64,000 nt of DNA from JABCZS01 sp041660525 (GCA_041660525.1 JBAZWD010000010.1:1-64000); one strand, 5' to 3'. Counted from the stretch's first letter, positions 7,981 to 16,800 are shown. The notes: generated from the sequence alone by a model not told the origin. A program made the numbers and translations.

Positions 7981-8289
7981 ATGCAAACATTTAATTTAAA
8001 CGAAGCGGCGAATTATTTAAAAATTCACCCACACACCTTGCAATCGCGCGCTAAGCGTGGGCTTATTCCGGGTGGCCGCATTGGCCGACGTTGGGTTTTT
8101 CTTGAAGCAGATCTTGCTGAATATATCCGAAAAGCTTATCCTGCAAGTGAAGAAAGATTGCAAGGCTTCCACAATAAGGAGGTAATGCAATGGCAATTGT
8201 TAAACGTGGCAACATCTACTGGGCAATTTTTACGGCACCCAATGGACAGCGAATACGCAAGTCTACTGGAACTGCCGATAAAAAATTAG
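7981..8289 (+). CDS. Excisionase-like HTH protein (element B)
   Basis: This 102-residue protein is a close paralogue of the one at 525, with the same helix-turn-helix (LNEAANYLKIHPHTLQ) and wing (GGRIGRRWVF). It overlaps the integrase gene by 100 bases in another frame, exactly as in element A. No Shine-Dalgarno sequence precedes the ATG. It probably controls excision of element B. Confidence 0.75.
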   Translation: MQTFNLNEAANYLKIHPHTLQSRAKRGLIPGGRIGRRWVFLEADLAEYIRKAYPASEERLQGFHNKEVMQWQLLNVATSTGQFLRHPMDSEYASLLELPIKN

Positions 8290-9185
8290 CGCAAGAGTTT
8301 CACGATAACTTGAAAAATGAAATGTGGCGAATTGTTCAATTGGGTGAAAAGCCTAAGTATCTTTGGCAAGACGCTGCGGTATGCTGGATTAAGGAGATGA
8401 ATCATAAGCGAACCATCAAAGAAGACAAACGTTTTTTGCGTTGGTTTCATGAACATCTTTACAATAAACGTTTGGTTGATATCGATAAGGTATTAATCAA
8501 TCAGCTTATTGAAATTCGGCAAAGTGAAGGTGCTTCTAATGCGACTGTGAATCGGTATTTTACTTTGTTGCGAGCAGTATTAAATCGTGCGAAGGATGAG
8601 TGGGAGTGGATCAAAGTTGTTCCTAAAATTAGGCGACTCAAAGAGCCGCCTGCTCGTGATAGGATTCTATCACTTGCTGAAATTCAAAGGTTGCTTGCTG
8701 AGCTTCCCTCTCATACTCATGACATGTGTGTATTTGCGTTAATGACAGGGTTAAGATCATCGAATATCGCACGCATGAAATGGGCGCAAATTAACCTTAA
8801 GCAAAAAATTGCTTGGGTTGAGGCTTTAAATGCAAAAGCGGGAAAACCGATTGGTGTGCCTTTGAATGATGATGCAATGTGCGTGTTGCAAAGACAAATT
8901 GGTAAGCACGATACTTTTGTATTCACCTATCAGGGTAAACCGCTTAAATATCCCAGCGCAGATGCTTGGGATAATGCATTAAAGCGTGCAGGCATCGAAG
9001 ACTTTAAATGGCACGATCTAAGACACACTTGGGCTACTCGTCATGCGACGGAAGGCACACCACTACAAGCGCTCAAAAAATTGGGTGGCTGGTCAAGCTG
9101 GAAATCCATGGAAAGGTATATTCATTTGTGTGTTAAAGACATAGAAAAATATACAGAGAATGTTGAAATCGCTAAACACAGTTAA
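8190..9185 (+). CDS. int: Tyrosine-type site-specific integrase (element B)
   Basis: This 331-residue tyrosine recombinase is closely similar to the element A integrase. It keeps the catalytic arginine (TGLRSSN), the HDLRH box, the GGW segment and the Tyr in MERYIHL. AAGGAGG stands seven bases before the ATG. The gene ends about 100 bp from the second tRNA-Ser attachment site. Its C-terminus is six residues shorter than the A copy. It should recombine the 61-bp sites that bound element B. Confidence 0.95.
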   Translation: MAIVKRGNIYWAIFTAPNGQRIRKSTGTADKKLAQEFHDNLKNEMWRIVQLGEKPKYLWQDAAVCWIKEMNHKRTIKEDKRFLRWFHEHLYNKRLVDIDKVLINQLIEIRQSEGASNATVNRYFTLLRAVLNRAKDEWEWIKVVPKIRRLKEPPARDRILSLAEIQRLLAELPSHTHDMCVFALMTGLRSSNIARMKWAQINLKQKIAWVEALNAKAGKPIGVPLNDDAMCVLQRQIGKHDTFVFTYQGKPLKYPSADAWDNALKRAGIEDFKWHDLRHTWATRHATEGTPLQALKKLGGWSSWKSMERYIHLCVKDIEKYTENVEIAKHS

Positions 9186-9283
9186 TTGTTTGGCACAAAT
9201 TTGACACAATCTGTTACTTGAGGATTTATTTGCTAATTCAAGTGAGTGAAAAAAACCGAGTAATTCATTATTTTCATTGAAGA

Positions 9284-9344
9284 TTTCGGAGAGACAGGGA
9301 TTCGAACCCTGGGAAGTAGAGTATACTTCAACGGTTTTCAAGAC
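9284..9344 (-). repeat. Attachment site: 3' half of tRNA-Ser(UGA), second copy
   Basis: These 61 bp are identical to 1826-1886 and read on the minus strand from the anticodon loop to the acceptor end of tRNA-Ser(UGA). The sequence to the right does not supply the 5' half of a tRNA, so this too is a junction and not the functional gene. The intact tRNA-Ser should lie at the far right end of element C, outside the window. Confidence 0.88.
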
Positions 9345-9587
9345 CTTACGTGACTGATAGATTTATATATAAATCAAAGCCTTACGGTTACATCCCCACT
9401 CTCAAAACCGTCTAAAACCGCCCTAATCCGCCATCAGCCGCGGTGCACTGGTACAAATCTGGTACACAAAATTAATAACTTCGCCCTGCTTCAAGCTTCA
9501 AGATTCTGATCTTACATCGCCTGGCGCGTAGCTTATCAACTTTCCCTCTTGTTATACTACCCCAATAGTTCGTACGCAACATGACGC

Positions 9588-9622
9588 TTGACATTATTAA
9601 TCATTTCGATAATAATTGAAAT
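9588..9622 (+). promoter_or_regulatory. ars promoter and ArsR operator, possibly leaderless
   Basis: TTGACA at 9588-9593 and AATAAT at 9611-9616 are spaced 17 bp. The imperfect dyad ATTTCGATaatAATTGAAAT (9603-9622) covers the -10 box and resembles ArsR operators. The expected transcription start falls at or next to the ATG at 9623, and no Shine-Dalgarno is present. The mRNA may therefore be leaderless. Confidence 0.55.
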
Positions 9623-9937
9623 ATGGAAACGATAACTGCTATTACAGCCCTAGCGGCGCTTGCTCAAGAATCTAGACTAAACATCTTTCGCCTGCTGGTT
9701 CAAGCCGGCAGCGCAGGTATCTCAGTTGGAGAGATTAAAGAGATGACTGGAATACCAGGCTCATCCCTATCGTTCCATTTGAAAGAGCTCAGCCATGCAG
9801 GTTTAATCCATGCACGCCAAGAAAGCCGCTTTATTTATTATAAAGCAGATTATGCTGTCATGAATGCTCTGTTAGCATTTTTAACTGAAAATTGTTGTGG
9901 TGGTGATGCAAGTTGCAAGACGGAGTGTTGCGAGTGA
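9623..9937 (+). CDS. arsR: ArsR-family arsenic-responsive repressor
   Basis: This 104-residue winged-helix repressor has the recognition helix in SSLSFHLKELSHAGLI. A C-terminal cysteine cluster (ENCCGGDASCKTECC) probably binds arsenite, in place of the helix-3 CVC site of the classical ArsR. Arsenite binding releases the operator and turns on the operon. Its stop overlaps the likely GTG start of the efflux gene (GTGA), so the two are translationally coupled. Confidence 0.9.
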   Translation: METITAITALAALAQESRLNIFRLLVQAGSAGISVGEIKEMTGIPGSSLSFHLKELSHAGLIHARQESRFIYYKADYAVMNALLAFLTENCCGGDASCKTECCE

Positions 9938-10974
9938 AACAGTTGGCTTTTGTTGAACGATATTTAACATTATGGATATTTTTGGCAATGATATTGGGAG
10001 TATTATTAGGCAATCTTATTCCAACTATGCCGGAGATCATCAACAGCTATAATGTGGGCACAACAAATATCCCCATCGCAATTGGTTTAATCTTGATGAT
10101 GTATCCCCCATTAGCAAAAGTTAACTATGGAGAAATGCCGCTAGTTTTCAAAGATATTAAAATCTTATGGGTTTCGTTACTTTTGAACTGGGTAATTGGG
10201 CCAGTATTGATGTTCAGCTTGGCTTTTTTATTTTTACATGATGAACCACAGTATATGGTTGGAGTGATTTTGATTGGTATTGCTCGTTGTATTGCAATGG
10301 TAATAGTTTGGAACGATTTAGCTGGCGGGAATCGTGAATATTGTGCTGCTCTTGTTGCTTTTAACAGCATTTTTCAAATATTACTGTTTAGTCTTTATGC
10401 TTGGTTTTTTATTTATTGGCTACCGCAAGAACTAGGAATGAATGCTTATGAAATTAATATCGGAATTGCTGACATTTCACATAGCGTTCTTATATATCTA
10501 GGTATACCTTTTGTTGCAGGGTTTTTGACTCGCTGGCTATTAGTGAAGCAAAAAGGGTTAAGCTGGTACGAAAGTGAATTTTGTAGTCGGATAGGCTATG
10601 TGACTCTGTTCGCTTTGCTATTCACTATTATTATGATGTTCAGTCTCAAAGGTGAGATGATTTTATCTATACCAATGGATGTCGTGAAAATTGCTATACC
10701 ATTGGCAATCTACTTTGCAATTATGTTTTTATTAGGGATGTTCATTAGCAAATGGATGGGGGTCGATTATGCGCGCTCAACTACTTTGGCATTCACAGCA
10801 GCGGGAAACAATTTTGAATTAGCAATTGCTGTGGCTATTGCTACCTTTGGTCTTAGTTCTCCTGAAGCATTTGCCGGTGTTATCGGCCCACTAGTTGAAG
10901 TTCCTGCTCTGATTATTTTGGTTAATGTGGCTTTGCGAATGAAACGTATGTTTAATAACAAGAGTAAAGTATGA
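9934..10974 (+). CDS. acr3: ACR3-type arsenite efflux permease
   Basis: This is a ten-helix inner-membrane carrier of the bile/arsenite/riboflavin transporter superfamily that expels arsenite. The conserved cysteine lies in IGIARCIAMVIVWNDLAGG. The frame opens at ATG 9913, but GTG at 9934 gives the usual N-terminus (KQLAFVERYLTLWIF) and a GTGA overlap with arsR, so I prefer it (346 residues). The gene overlaps arsC by 4 bases. Confidence 0.92.
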   Translation: MKQLAFVERYLTLWIFLAMILGVLLGNLIPTMPEIINSYNVGTTNIPIAIGLILMMYPPLAKVNYGEMPLVFKDIKILWVSLLLNWVIGPVLMFSLAFLFLHDEPQYMVGVILIGIARCIAMVIVWNDLAGGNREYCAALVAFNSIFQILLFSLYAWFFIYWLPQELGMNAYEINIGIADISHSVLIYLGIPFVAGFLTRWLLVKQKGLSWYESEFCSRIGYVTLFALLFTIIMMFSLKGEMILSIPMDVVKIAIPLAIYFAIMFLLGMFISKWMGVDYARSTTLAFTAAGNNFELAIAVAIATFGLSSPEAFAGVIGPLVEVPALIILVNVALRMKRMFNNKSKV

Positions 10975-11408
10975 AAATATTATTTTTGTGTGTTGCAAAT
11001 TCAGCTCGCAGCCAGATGGCAGAAGGAATTGCTCGTTATGAATTTGGCGATAGCGTAGAAGTATTAAGTGCAGGTTCTCAGCCAACGACACTCAATCCAT
11101 TAGCAGTTAAATCGCTGCAGGAAATTAATATTGATATCGGTCATCATCAATCTAAGTCGATAGATGCAATAGATCTAAAAACTATTGATCTTATTATTAC
11201 TCTTTGCGCGGATGAAATTTGTCCGTTGGTCATTGGAAAACAGCAGAAAAAAAATTGGCCATTTCCTGATCCGGCTAATCCAAATCTCACACGAAATGAA
11301 CAAATAGCCAAATTTTCTGAGGTGCGAGATCAATTAATTGAAAAAATTCGTGGATTGAAGCAAGAACTTGGAATCGAGCCAAGAAATCGTATAAAAGCCA
11401 AAATGTAA
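10971..11408 (+). CDS. arsC: Arsenate reductase, low-Mr phosphatase type
   Basis: This 145-residue cytosolic enzyme reduces arsenate to arsenite for export by the upstream carrier. The active-site CX5R loop is CVANSAR at residues 7-13, and the later DPANPN segment carries the general acid Asp. The fold is the low molecular weight tyrosine phosphatase type (thioredoxin or glutaredoxin coupled), unlike the E. coli plasmid ArsC. It overlaps acr3 by 4 bases and closes the operon. Confidence 0.9.
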   Translation: MKILFLCVANSARSQMAEGIARYEFGDSVEVLSAGSQPTTLNPLAVKSLQEINIDIGHHQSKSIDAIDLKTIDLIITLCADEICPLVIGKQQKKNWPFPDPANPNLTRNEQIAKFSEVRDQLIEKIRGLKQELGIEPRNRIKAKM

Positions 11409-11451
11409 AAGAAAATTATTGTATGATTTTACTTCTTCGAATGTTATTTTT

Positions 11452-12237
11452 TTAAACCAAATAATTCTCACGCGCAATTTTTACCAATTCTTTACCCATC
11501 CCGCCTAGCTTTAATCCAAGATTAAATAAGTAACTTTTGTAGGTTCTTGACGAAATATCCATAGCTCGGGCACCTTCTTTTGCTTGATATCCACTTGCAT
11601 ACAGTCGCATAACTTGTGACTCTTGTGGAGACACATGAATCATATTTTGTCGCTCGCGTATATAAAGATGAATTTTACTATTATAATATCTTCTACGAAA
11701 CCCTGCATGATCTGCAAAAGGAATAGTAACTAATTCAGAATTATTAATAAGATCTAATTGTATTAACAAAAAATCATGCGCTATATGCTGAAATGCCGGC
11801 ATTAAACAAACGAGCGATTTACAGGCCTCATCATTAGTACCACCAATTGAAAAATGGAAAACATCATAAAATTCCTTATGGAAATGAAAATATATTACCG
11901 AATGGCCATTACCCAGCAACTGATATTCTTGGTGTACAATGGCCTGTGAATTTTGATTGACCAGAATCATATCAATCAAACGATTAGCTCTTAGATATTC
12001 AAAAGAAGGTTCAGGATGCAAAGAAATCCCTTGCTCAATTCTATTCCTCATTAATGCCGAATTTGTACTTAATAACAAAGCTTCCCCACTATCATAAAAT
12101 CGATAGAAGCCAAAATAATTGATGTTACTCAAACCTTGAAAACGAATAAACTGCTGCATACGCTCTTCGTTAGTTTGAAATAGCTCAAGATGTAACTTTG
12201 ACCTAATCACTTGCATGATCCTGATTGCAAAAAACAA
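11452..12237 (-). CDS. LuxR-type transcription regulator
   Basis: This frame encodes 261 residues. The N-terminal 190 or so form a divergent sensor domain with no clear ligand motif. The C-terminal part (about 203-255) is a LuxR-type HTH (VSPQESQVMRLYASGYQAKEGARAMDIS). LuxR solo proteins of this kind are frequent in Legionellales. The start may be Met 9 (MQVIRSK). It is convergent with the ars operon and divergent from the small XRE gene, which it might control. Confidence 0.75.
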   Translation of the reverse strand: MFFAIRIMQVIRSKLHLELFQTNEERMQQFIRFQGLSNINYFGFYRFYDSGEALLLSTNSALMRNRIEQGISLHPEPSFEYLRANRLIDMILVNQNSQAIVHQEYQLLGNGHSVIYFHFHKEFYDVFHFSIGGTNDEACKSLVCLMPAFQHIAHDFLLIQLDLINNSELVTIPFADHAGFRRRYYNSKIHLYIRERQNMIHVSPQESQVMRLYASGYQAKEGARAMDISSRTYKSYLFNLGLKLGGMGKELVKIARENYLV

Positions 12238-12323
12238 ACTAAGCTATATTTCAAAATCAGGGTCAATTGATCATGATCAACTGATCGGCTTTTTATTATC
12301 GTTGAATGTGAAACAATAAGCGC

Positions 12324-12551
12324 ATGAACACTTACAACGAACAAATTCAACAATTACTTAATGAGATCACCAAAAAGCATAGAATTTCATTAAGCAAACT
12401 AAGTAAAGCCATGGGGATTTCGCAATCAACGCTTTCACGTATCCGTTCAGGAAAAACTAAACGGATTTCTGCAAATGTCTTGCTAAAGTTATTGAATTTT
12501 AAAGCAGCAAATAATCCAAAAGCTAACAATAGCCAGTCACCCCTACCCTAA
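12324..12551 (+). CDS. Small XRE-family HTH protein
   Basis: This 75-residue protein is almost entirely a Cro/CI-type helix-turn-helix (LSKLSKAMGISQSTLSRIRSGKTKR) with a short disordered tail. It probably acts as a DNA-binding regulator, either of its own gene or of nearby mobile-element genes. It is divergent from the LuxR-type gene. Confidence 0.75.
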   Translation: MNTYNEQIQQLLNEITKKHRISLSKLSKAMGISQSTLSRIRSGKTKRISANVLLKLLNFKAANNPKANNSQSPLP

Positions 12552-12867
12552 TTTATGACCTAAAAACCGTAGCGCGCGCCTAGCAATTAAAACCTTTTCC
12601 CTATTTCCTGCCTATCTTAGCCAAATTGCCGATAGCAAAGTGGGGCATTTTATATGGAAGTTATTATATGAAATCCTTCTTTAATGGCTTTACTTAGAAC
12701 AACATTTTCCATATAATGAAAATAATAGACTGTATTGATAAAAGATCAACCATATAATGAAAATAAATGATAAATCTAATCATAAACGATTTAAAAATTT
12801 TGCGAGAAAAATATACTATGATAATACTATTGTATAAACCGATGAGGATGGAACCCCTTGATTTAAT
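12552..12867. promoter_or_regulatory. Intergenic region with 17-bp direct repeats
   Basis: In this 316-bp gap, CCATATAATGAAAATAA occurs at 12709-12725 and again at 12750-12766, a 41-bp period (about four helix turns). Degenerate relatives lie just upstream. They sit 100-160 bp before the S24-type repressor and are good candidates for its operators. No gene was seen. Confidence 0.5.
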
Positions 12868-13533
12868 ATGAATAAACTAACTATAAAAAAATATAAAAAA
12901 GAAAACCTAAGCAAAACTCTTAAAGTATTAATGGAACACAAGAATATCAATATAAGCATATTGAGTAAAAATACAGGAGTACCTGTTGGTACGATAAGTA
13001 GACTTCTCACTGACGAGTATACTAATCCAACCCTTAGCTCTTTGACTCCTATAGCTGAATTCTTTGATATTTCTGTGGGACAACTAATTGGGGATGCGCC
13101 CCTATCACTTAATGAAGCTGTGGGATTTTATGTTGAGAATAGAAATTTCTGGACTAGTATTCCTGTCATCCCTTGGGAAACAATAAAAGAATTTTTATCC
13201 AGCACTCAACAATCTAAAAATTTTTCTGAAAAAACAATATTGTCGGAATCAGATCTTGGCCAAAATTCTTATGCATTAAAAGTAGATGATAGTGATTGGG
13301 ATTATTTTTCAGAAGGCACTATATTAGTCATTGATAAAAATGCTGAGCCTCAAGACAGAGATTTCATTGTTGTTTTTAAGGATACACATAAAGCCCCAAC
13401 GCTAAAACAGCTATTGATTGATGAAGATGGCAATAAATATCTAAAGCCAATGAATAGTTCTTTTAAAATTTTAATGATGGATGAAAGTTACGAAATTTTA
13501 GGTGTCATGAAACAAGCACGGAAAGATTATTGA
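12868..13533 (+). CDS. HTH plus S24 peptidase-like repressor
   Basis: This 221-residue protein has an XRE helix-turn-helix in residues 15-70 (ISILSKNTGVPVGTISRLL) and a C-terminal LexA/CI-like S24 domain (about 130-215). The Ser of the LKVDDSDW segment and the Lys of APTLKQLL line up with the Ser-Lys dyad, so self-cleavage is possible. Such proteins keep integrative elements silent until DNA damage. Its role as master repressor of element C is inferred. Direct repeats upstream are candidate operators. Confidence 0.8.
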   Translation: MNKLTIKKYKKENLSKTLKVLMEHKNINISILSKNTGVPVGTISRLLTDEYTNPTLSSLTPIAEFFDISVGQLIGDAPLSLNEAVGFYVENRNFWTSIPVIPWETIKEFLSSTQQSKNFSEKTILSESDLGQNSYALKVDDSDWDYFSEGTILVIDKNAEPQDRDFIVVFKDTHKAPTLKQLLIDEDGNKYLKPMNSSFKILMMDESYEILGVMKQARKDY

Positions 13534-14129
13534 TCTATAGTCTTATTTTTCTTTGTTAGTAATGAAAATAAAGTCCTTAGTGAATGTGAAAAAGAAATCT
13601 TTTTTGGCCTTAGGGACTCATTTTCATTAAGTATGTCTTCCATGCCTGCATAATATGAAATTTGTATTTTATCATTACTATCCATCGCATAAAAAATTTC
13701 TTTATTTTTCATGATTTGTTTCGCCGTTAAAGAAATTATTTTTTCTCTATTTTTTTCCTTAACACAAATTGTAAAAAACACCTTTTTTGTGATGTTATCT
13801 GTTTGAATTGAGTTTATGCGATTTTTTTGAAAATCTAAAATTTTTAAGTTAGATTTTTTTGGCGTTACACTTTGTATTGTTTTGCCATACTCTTTTATTA
13901 TGATTCTTTCATACTCGGTAACATTCTGATAAATATAGTCGTTATTTAATAAATCTTGCTGAGAGTATTTTAAACAAATATTTTTCCCCACAAGCTGTAA
14001 ACTAAAAAGCGGAGCACCATGAGAGTCTGTTTCTATATCAATGATCCTAAAAGTAGCAATATTGTGACCGCTCGCCGCTACAGTATAATAAATGTTTTTA
14101 AGCTTTTTAAAAATTGTATTCATATACAC
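13527..14129 (-). CDS. Hypothetical protein
   Basis: This 200-residue, lysine- and isoleucine-rich protein has no recognised family. There is no signal peptide or membrane helix. Predicted strands and helices alternate. It is convergent with the S24 repressor (7-base overlap of 3' ends) and divergent from the VUT gene. Codon use is as AT-rich as its surroundings. I cannot assign a function. Confidence 0.5.
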   Translation of the reverse strand: MYMNTIFKKLKNIYYTVAASGHNIATFRIIDIETDSHGAPLFSLQLVGKNICLKYSQQDLLNNDYIYQNVTEYERIIIKEYGKTIQSVTPKKSNLKILDFQKNRINSIQTDNITKKVFFTICVKEKNREKIISLTAKQIMKNKEIFYAMDSNDKIQISYYAGMEDILNENESLRPKKISFSHSLRTLFSLLTKKNKTIDQ

Positions 14130-14272
14130 CTATCGTTCGTATTATTTTCTCATCCATTACTGTTAAAGCAAGACATCAAAAACAATGATCCTTAGGTTGA
14201 TTAAATAACTTCTATCTATTGACTTTTTTTATTGACCTATTCATTATAACTATATCAAATTAAGGTGACCTT

Positions 14273-15004
14273 ATGGATCCACAAAATCAAACATGTAGCG
14301 CCTTTTTTCCTTTAAGGTCAACTAGTTTTTCTGGATTTAAGTTTCTCATTTTCATGAGCATGCTGTATATGAGCATCATGTTATGTAATGCTATTTTGAC
14401 TAATAGATATATAGGAACAGATGAAATTTTTGTGCTCGGTGGTTCATTTACTTCACCTTTTTTCTTTATTTTTGGCGATATCATTGCTGAGATCTTCGGT
14501 TATAAAATAGCTCGATTTACAATTTTTTGCGGCTTTGCTTGCCAAGCAGTATTTGTAGTTATTTGCCAAATAGTTTTTTCCTCTCCTCATCCAACGTTTT
14601 TTGAACATCAAGAAACATATTCGTTCATATTAGGTGATTCTCTTGTCTGGATTACTATAAGCGGTTTTGCTGCCTACATGATTGCGAATTTGGTTAATGC
14701 AAAAATAATTACAAAATGGAAGATTTTACTAAAAGGAAGACATTTTTGGCTAAGATCATTTGGATCTTCTGCATTTTCAGAAGCTCTATATTCAGCCATT
14801 GCAATTTTGATGATGCAAGTAAATTCAATACCGCTACAAGATATATTGCAAGTCGTTATTTTAAGTTTTCTAATTAAAGCTACTTATTCTATCGTTCTTG
14901 CATGGCCTGCAAATGTTTTTGTAAACTATATTAAAAGAAAAACTGGTATAGATGTTTTTGATACTACAGTGCCTAATTCAGCAACATTAAAAGAGAATGT
15001 ATAA
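14273..15004 (+). CDS. VUT-family transporter (queuosine precursor type)
   Basis: This 243-residue protein has about six hydrophobic segments and the VUT/YhhQ pattern (FGDIIAEIFGYKIAR and, later, SSAFSEALYSAIAI). Family members import queuosine precursors such as preQ0 or preQ1. The Met is preceded by AAGGTGACC as a ribosome site. It overlaps the next gene by a few bases, suggesting a two-gene operon. Why a mobile element carries it is unclear; acquisition of a modified base is one option. Confidence 0.8.
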   Translation: MDPQNQTCSAFFPLRSTSFSGFKFLIFMSMLYMSIMLCNAILTNRYIGTDEIFVLGGSFTSPFFFIFGDIIAEIFGYKIARFTIFCGFACQAVFVVICQIVFSSPHPTFFEHQETYSFILGDSLVWITISGFAAYMIANLVNAKIITKWKILLKGRHFWLRSFGSSAFSEALYSAIAILMMQVNSIPLQDILQVVILSFLIKATYSIVLAWPANVFVNYIKRKTGIDVFDTTVPNSATLKENV

Positions 15005-15005
15005 T

Positions 15006-15506
15006 ATGATTGAGAAAATTATATCTGGCGGACAAACAGGTGTAGATCGAGCAGCGCTAGATATCGCTATTGATCTTAGTATTCCTCATGGTGGTTGGTG
15101 TCCAAAAGATCGCCTTTCTGAAACTGGCCCAATCCCTAATCACTATGCACTACAAGAAACAGCCTCTAAGGATTATTCAGAAAGAACAAAATTAAATATC
15201 AGAGACTCTGACGGGACATTAGTAGTGGTTCCTACCTTTCCTTTACAGGTTACCGATGGCACTGTGCTTACCCTTCAAGAATTACAAGAAAAGAATAAAC
15301 CTTTTTTTATTGTTGATATATCGCAGGGATTTGATCTAGACCAGTTTAATTCATGGATAAAGCAAAATAACATAAAAATACTAAATGTTGCTGGCCCAAG
15401 AGAATCACAATCTCCAGGAATGTATGAAAAAAGTAAGGAATTATTACCAGGTTTATTAGTTGATGCCTTAAAAAAGAAAAATTCCTTTAGACTATCTAAA
15501 ATGTAA
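15006..15506 (+). CDS. Putative molybdenum carrier-like Rossmann protein
   Basis: This protein of 166 residues (from Met at 15006) starts with the signature ISGGQTGVDRAALDIAID, followed by GGWCPKDRLSETG. The signature belongs to the molybdenum-cofactor carrier-like / SLOG-type family, which binds a nucleotide-like ligand. The frame also opens at 14997, inside the VUT gene. A nucleotide-related role together with the VUT transporter is possible. SLOG-like proteins also occur in defence contexts. Confidence 0.75.
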   Translation: MIEKIISGGQTGVDRAALDIAIDLSIPHGGWCPKDRLSETGPIPNHYALQETASKDYSERTKLNIRDSDGTLVVVPTFPLQVTDGTVLTLQELQEKNKPFFIVDISQGFDLDQFNSWIKQNNIKILNVAGPRESQSPGMYEKSKELLPGLLVDALKKKNSFRLSKM

Positions 15507-15685
15507 AGCGTTCTCTATACAGCAAGCCTATCATCAATCACTAAGGCTACATTTATCCCAGCTTTAATTAACATATTAACCAACATATCGAAGGAGAAAA
15601 ATAAGCTATTGCCCTTCGTTTTGACCTAACAGTAAGTGGATGTACTATATTTAAGTATCGTTCATAAATCCTTTAAGGTAAAACC

Positions 15686-16585
15686 ATGAAATTAATTTTT
15701 AAGTACTTGATTTTATTTATAATCACTCCAGGTGCTTATGCGCTTACCTATCCATTAGATAACAGCACTGAAGTCTTTGGTAAGGTCTTCACGGTGACCC
15801 CACAGACTAACGATACTTTTAGTGATTATGCGCGTATGTATAATGTGGGCGCTGTCGCGCTGCAACGCGCCAACCCAGGGATTGATGAAAATTATCCTGA
15901 TAAACAGCTTGATGACATTACTATTCCTGCAGAATTTGTATTACCTTCAAAACGAGATGGTATTGTAATTAATCTGCCGGAATTGCGCGTTTATTATTTT
16001 ATGCCTTCTCAAGTTGCAACCTACCCTGTCAGTATTGGACGTGTTGGCTGGGAAACACCTGTCAGAGAAACTAGCGTGATTGGAAAAGAAAAAAATCCCT
16101 CTTGGAATATCCCGAAAAGTATTCAAGCAGAAAATAGGGCTAAAGGTATCAATCTTCCAGCAGTCGTGCCTCCTGGACCTAACAACCCTTTAGGTAAATA
16201 TGCGATACGCTTAGGCATATCCGGTTATTTATTGCACGGCACCAACGCCCCTGCCAGTATCGGTCGTCGTGTATCACATGGGTGTATTCGGCTTTTCCCT
16301 GATGATATTGAGGAGTTGTATCCTAGTGTTCCTATAGGAACGCCAGTGTCTTTGATTAATGAACCAATAAAAGCAGGTTGGCGAGATAATAAGCTTTATC
16401 TACAAGTGTATCCTCTATTACAGGAATATCCAATGTCAGAAACAACGCGTCAAGAATTGGCAAAAAATGTGATCAATAATGCGAAAAGCAACAAATCCAT
16501 TAAGATTGATTGGGACTTGGTTGATAAAGCAATGAGAGAAAAATCTGGGATACCAGAAATGATTGGAAATAATAGGTTATTGTAG
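15686..16585 (+). CDS. L,D-transpeptidase (YkuD) with LysM-like domain
   Basis: This 299-residue secreted protein has a signal peptide to about residue 19 (GAYA) and a LysM-like peptidoglycan-binding region (about 35-85). A YkuD domain follows (about 90-225) with H184 in HGTNAPAS and the catalytic Cys200 in SHGCIRL. It should form 3-3 crosslinks in peptidoglycan or anchor a lipoprotein in the periplasm. It stands alone; on a conjugative element it might remodel the wall around the transfer apparatus. Confidence 0.9.
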   Translation: MKLIFKYLILFIITPGAYALTYPLDNSTEVFGKVFTVTPQTNDTFSDYARMYNVGAVALQRANPGIDENYPDKQLDDITIPAEFVLPSKRDGIVINLPELRVYYFMPSQVATYPVSIGRVGWETPVRETSVIGKEKNPSWNIPKSIQAENRAKGINLPAVVPPGPNNPLGKYAIRLGISGYLLHGTNAPASIGRRVSHGCIRLFPDDIEELYPSVPIGTPVSLINEPIKAGWRDNKLYLQVYPLLQEYPMSETTRQELAKNVINNAKSNKSIKIDWDLVDKAMREKSGIPEMIGNNRLL

Positions 16586-16800
16586 TTGCGGCTAAAATTG
16601 TATGCGTGACGACTCAACTTGATCTTATGAGGTCTCTTCGCCCGTAACAGTAAGGTACACTATCATATTGACGTAACCCAAATAAATTCGCTAAAGAATT
16701 TCAGCTGGTAGAAAGCTAGCAATTATACTTAATGTACACTATGGTGACATAGATAATAATATTCTATTTATAAGACCATAATTGAGAATAAGGACAAATA

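Larger units (their letters stand above)
9186..9622. other. Element B/C junction, attachment site and ars promoter
   Basis: No gene is seen here. The stretch holds repeats like GGCACAAATTTGACACAAT near 9190, the 61-bp tRNA-Ser fragment (9284-9344), a diverged copy of the sequence to the right of the first site (about 9345-9480), and the arsenic operon promoter at its right end. Confidence 0.55.

Noticed and set aside
9093..9341. 82-codon minus-strand open frame across the attachment site
   Set aside because: It reads through the integrase 3' end and the tRNA fragment in antisense, so it is a chance frame.
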